Assembly (NCBI RefSeq): GCF_018139145.2
Contig: NC_059478.1
Location: forward strand, 35,567,001-35,631,000
Direction of reading: 5' to 3'
Length of the DNA stretch: 64,000 nt
Source of the DNA: Gymnogyps californianus
Taxonomy: Eukaryota > Chordata > Aves > Accipitriformes > Cathartidae
Part shown: positions 61,346-64,000 of the stretch, one piece after another
Numbering within the stretch: the first letter of the stretch is position 1
How the letters are laid out: the number at the start of each line of letters is the position of its first letter
Notes under the pieces: model-generated
What the model saw: the letters and a program-made list of their open reading frames with translations, nothing else
Database searches by the model: none
Told to the model about the DNA's origin: nothing
Translations under genes and position numbers: made by a program

Positions 61346-63028
61346 TGCGGAAAATCACTCTTCCGAATGCGACCACCCACGCGCCCACGCGGCGAAGCAG
61401 CGTACACCGGCGCGTCTGCTCTCACACACCCCGTAGGCATTTCGTGACAGCACAGCTCCCCAGCTCAGAAATCCTTCCTGGGACTCTGCTTCCGGCAGGA
61501 AAAGGCAGTAAATGACTACGGCAGCTTTGAATCATGCTGTAACGCTGTCTGATGTCATCGGACAGAACACGATGCACCCATCCGCCACCCCGCCCCGCAA
61601 GCAAAACGACAAGGCAGGCTCCTGAGATGCGGCAGCATTAAATAGCGATATTACGTACGTAGCCCCAAAAGCGGGTAGGGAGTTGCAGATATAGGAAGGA
61701 TGACGAGGGCTCTGCCTTAGGACCAAGGTAACAACGTACAGGTAAAAATTGGTAAAATGAAAAAAGCAGGTGAGCTTTAGTGCTTGTTAATACCATGTTT
61801 TGTGCTCGGTTGTTTTCCCGCATGCTGAGTGTGTTAGATCTAAAGCACAGTGGCGTAATCAGCTGGGGCTGCGTGCAGAGCTGTGTTTCAAGATTGCCGA
61901 GTGCTTTCATTAATGGATTATAATGAAAAGGAAATTACAAGAAAATCAAGTTAGTGCAGTGGAACGTCACATTTAAGTCCTTAACGTAGCCAAAACTCCC
62001 ACCGACTCCAGAAAGGGGCTTGGGGGAGAGTTTGGACTCCCAGCTGAAACACAGAGTAGCGAAGCTGTGACACCAACCCCCACTGCCCAAAAAATACCAA
62101 ATATTTTCTTTTTGGCATTATTTTTATTCAGATTGGCTGAAATGATGTTTAGCTAGCACTAGTATTATGAGCAATTAAAATTACTTTAATGGGACTACTT
62201 AGGATTCTTACTTTAGTCCTTCAAATAACTTGCACCTTTTGTCTTCCCTGGAAGGTCTCCTGTGACCTCACAGACAGAGTCATGTGCAACCCGGTTTGCA
62301 GGCTGGGCACCAGGTTATGCGTGTGCTTTGCACATAATTGTGGTATTTTCCTTCTTTTACTCAATATGATTACATGGCAAGTGCTGGAGGCAGGTGACAG
62401 TCCACCCTGAGGTGAATTCCACGTGTGGGTTCACTTTCACGTGCGTGAATGAACTCTGATCCAGGCAAGCAGAGTCTCAAAACGCAGACGGTTTCCTTTC
62501 TTGGGGCTGCTCAGCACTCCCCAGCACACCGCCTGCTCTCCCACACCGACTATACGAGCACTCCAACTCAGTGTCTTTCCAAAGCCACTAACGGCAATTT
62601 TCATACCGACTGCAGCAGGCGGTGTTAGAAATACCACGGGGAAGGGCAGCACGCGGCCGGCAGCGCTCCCCCGCCGGGTTTTCGCTGTAGTGCTGCGGCG
62701 CGCGCTCCCATGGCACTTGGTCTGTTAGCTGGGAACGCGCAGTGTTTTAGATTTTTTTCTGTGCAATAAACATTCACTTAACTAACGATCCTCAGGGAAC
62801 GGCTAGGTTAAGAAAGGAAGCCTGCGATGTAATTCCCTTATCCTCATTTTGCAGCAAGTTGGAAGGAGCTCGGTGGTCGGAGCTCCCGTTCCGGTGCTAC
62901 TCCTCGTAGCCCGTAACCCACTGCGGGGCCTCCTCTGCCGAGGATGCAGTGTGCCGAAAACCCAGTGGCCAGGCTGGCAGGAACTCGTTTGCTTTTCTGC
63001 AGTCTTGTTACAAGGCAGCTCTTAAGGG

Positions 63029-63074
63029 GAAAAAAGAAAGAAGAAAAAAAAAAGGGAAAAAAAAGAAAAAAAGC
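63029..63074. repeat. A-rich purine tract
   Basis: Nearly pure A and G (gggaaaaaagaaagaagaaa and onward), in the intergenic region. Overlapping Lys-rich open frames here are low-complexity artefacts. Confidence 0.85.
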
Positions 63075-63845
63075 TGCTTCCAAAATGCTTTTCTTGAGAG
63101 AAGAGCTCAGACCAGACCCCAGGAAGCCTGCAGGACTCTCCAGACTTAATAATTTACCCATTTCCCCATTCACAGCCAGCAGTTTGTATCTGGGTGTTGA
63201 TAAACCATGATATTTAGAAGCCAGTTGTTCATCATAGCGATCATTTAACATCTTCCAAATCTGTTCTGATGTTTTCCAAGGTATTTTTTAACATGTCCGT
63301 GTCTGCATCGATGTTTCATGGCACTACGCTAGCTCCTGGGGTGGGGACAGGGTGTGCCAGGCAGGGACGGCAGTGCCAGGCCAGCGTCTGGGCGCGGGTA
63401 CCGGGGCAGGACAAAGCTGAGCGTGTAAGCGACAGCCGAGAGCCGAGCCGAGGGGCAAGTTCCCAAGGCTGAGTGCGGTGCACGCGCGGGACAGCAAACG
63501 CACCGATCTCCCGGGGTTCGTTAGGAACGCTCGGCCTGAAAAGACTGCTGAGTGGGGCTTTTATAGGGCGGCCTTTTTCTGAACAGGACTGAAAAGACCT
63601 TGGGAACGCTGCTGTAACAGACGTATTTTTAGCTCATATAGGAACACCTGAAAAGTGAAATCACTAACGTTACAGAACGCCACTAATCTTCATCAGCCAA
63701 AAATCCAACTAAAAATTACAGCATGAGATATTGGTTTGCTGTTGCTAGTAAGCACTTTGAATGTAAAGACGTTCCTTGGTTAAACCTCTCTGGCTTGTAA
63801 TATAGCATTCAATCACCTGATGCAATCAGAACAACGCTTATTTAT

Positions 63846-63873
63846 AGATATGTGTGTATATATGTATATATCT
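63846..63873. repeat. Short TA/TG low-complexity run
   Basis: gatatgtgtgtatatatgta and neighbours; a small dinucleotide-rich stretch near the window end. Confidence 0.75.
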
Positions 63874-64000
63874 GACAGAGATATATGCAACAGTAAATGC
63901 AAAGACAGTATTAAACGAAACCCCATCCATTTCAGTCTGCTCACGTGCAGGATCCGGTCTCCAAGAGAAGACCGGGGGTGAACACCAGGGTGCTGGGTGT

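Larger units (their letters stand above)
59086..64000. other. Downstream intergenic region, CpG-rich in patches
   Basis: No coding exon was recognised on either strand. CpG-rich patches lie at about 59450-59560, 60110-60330, 60530-60620, 61360-61420, 62640-62710, 62870-62945 and 63360-63540, unlike the CpG-poor introns of LRRC7. A T-rich tract lies at 60475-60512. In mammals LRRC40 lies next to the LRRC7 3' end; no LRR-coding exon of it is visible on the minus strand here. Confidence 0.6.

Noticed and set aside
62844..63251. Minus-strand open frame with a Phe-rich run
   Set aside because: The run comes from the purine tract at 63029-63074; low-complexity artefact.
59086..64000. Exons of the neighbour LRRC40 on the minus strand
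   Set aside because: No LRR pattern was seen in the minus-strand frames; the gene, if syntenic, lies outside the window.
1..64000. CRISPR arrays, operons, phage or other prokaryotic systems
   Set aside because: The window has split genes with GT-AG introns and vertebrate LINEs; no regularly spaced repeat arrays were seen.

Overview
The window is vertebrate nuclear DNA, most likely from a bird. It holds the 3' two-thirds of one large gene, LRRC7 (densin-180, a postsynaptic LRR-and-PDZ scaffold), on the + strand. The bird call rests on a well-preserved CR1 retrotransposon with the avian-type 3' end at about 56.4-57.2 kb, a second CR1 tail at 58.06 kb, low repeat density and compact introns. 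There are no prokaryotic features.

Sixteen coding exons (335..58449) can be joined through 15 GT-AG introns in one continuous frame. They give 3551 coding bases: two bases of a split codon, 1182 residues and a TAA stop. The 5' exons (N-terminus and first LRRs) lie upstream of base 1. In order the exons encode: the last LRRs and the LRR-flanking segment (335-18147), an acidic linker and the conserved [11 protein letters not shown] segment (18895-24376), the long disordered scaffold region with its 1678-base exon (32734-35905), a symmetrical exon I expect to be an alternative cassette (37698-37847), two further linker exons (42491-47926), and a C-terminal class I PDZ domain split over three exons (49225-58449). 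Residue numbers written w1-w1182 count from the first complete codon in the window.

Introns make up most of the sequence. Intron 3 (6.6-16.0 kb) holds what I read as a badly decayed DIRS-type (tyrosine-recombinase) retrotransposon, with RNase H-like and recombinase-like fragments and a 79%-identical inverted repeat just 3' of them. Intron 7 (24.4-32.7 kb) holds a second, more eroded relative in the same orientation. Intron 15 holds the two CR1 pieces, both antisense to the gene. Other introns hold exact short tandem duplications, microsatellites and homopolymer tracts, but no gene I can support.

After the stop codon comes an AT-rich 3' UTR with a candidate poly(A) signal at 59058. From about 59.4 kb to the end the sequence is intergenic and clearly richer in CpG, with no recognisable coding exon. 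I found no novel multi-gene system. The items most worth checking are the fossil DIRS-like copies, the CpG-rich downstream block, and an antisense exon-like segment at about 15.2 kb.
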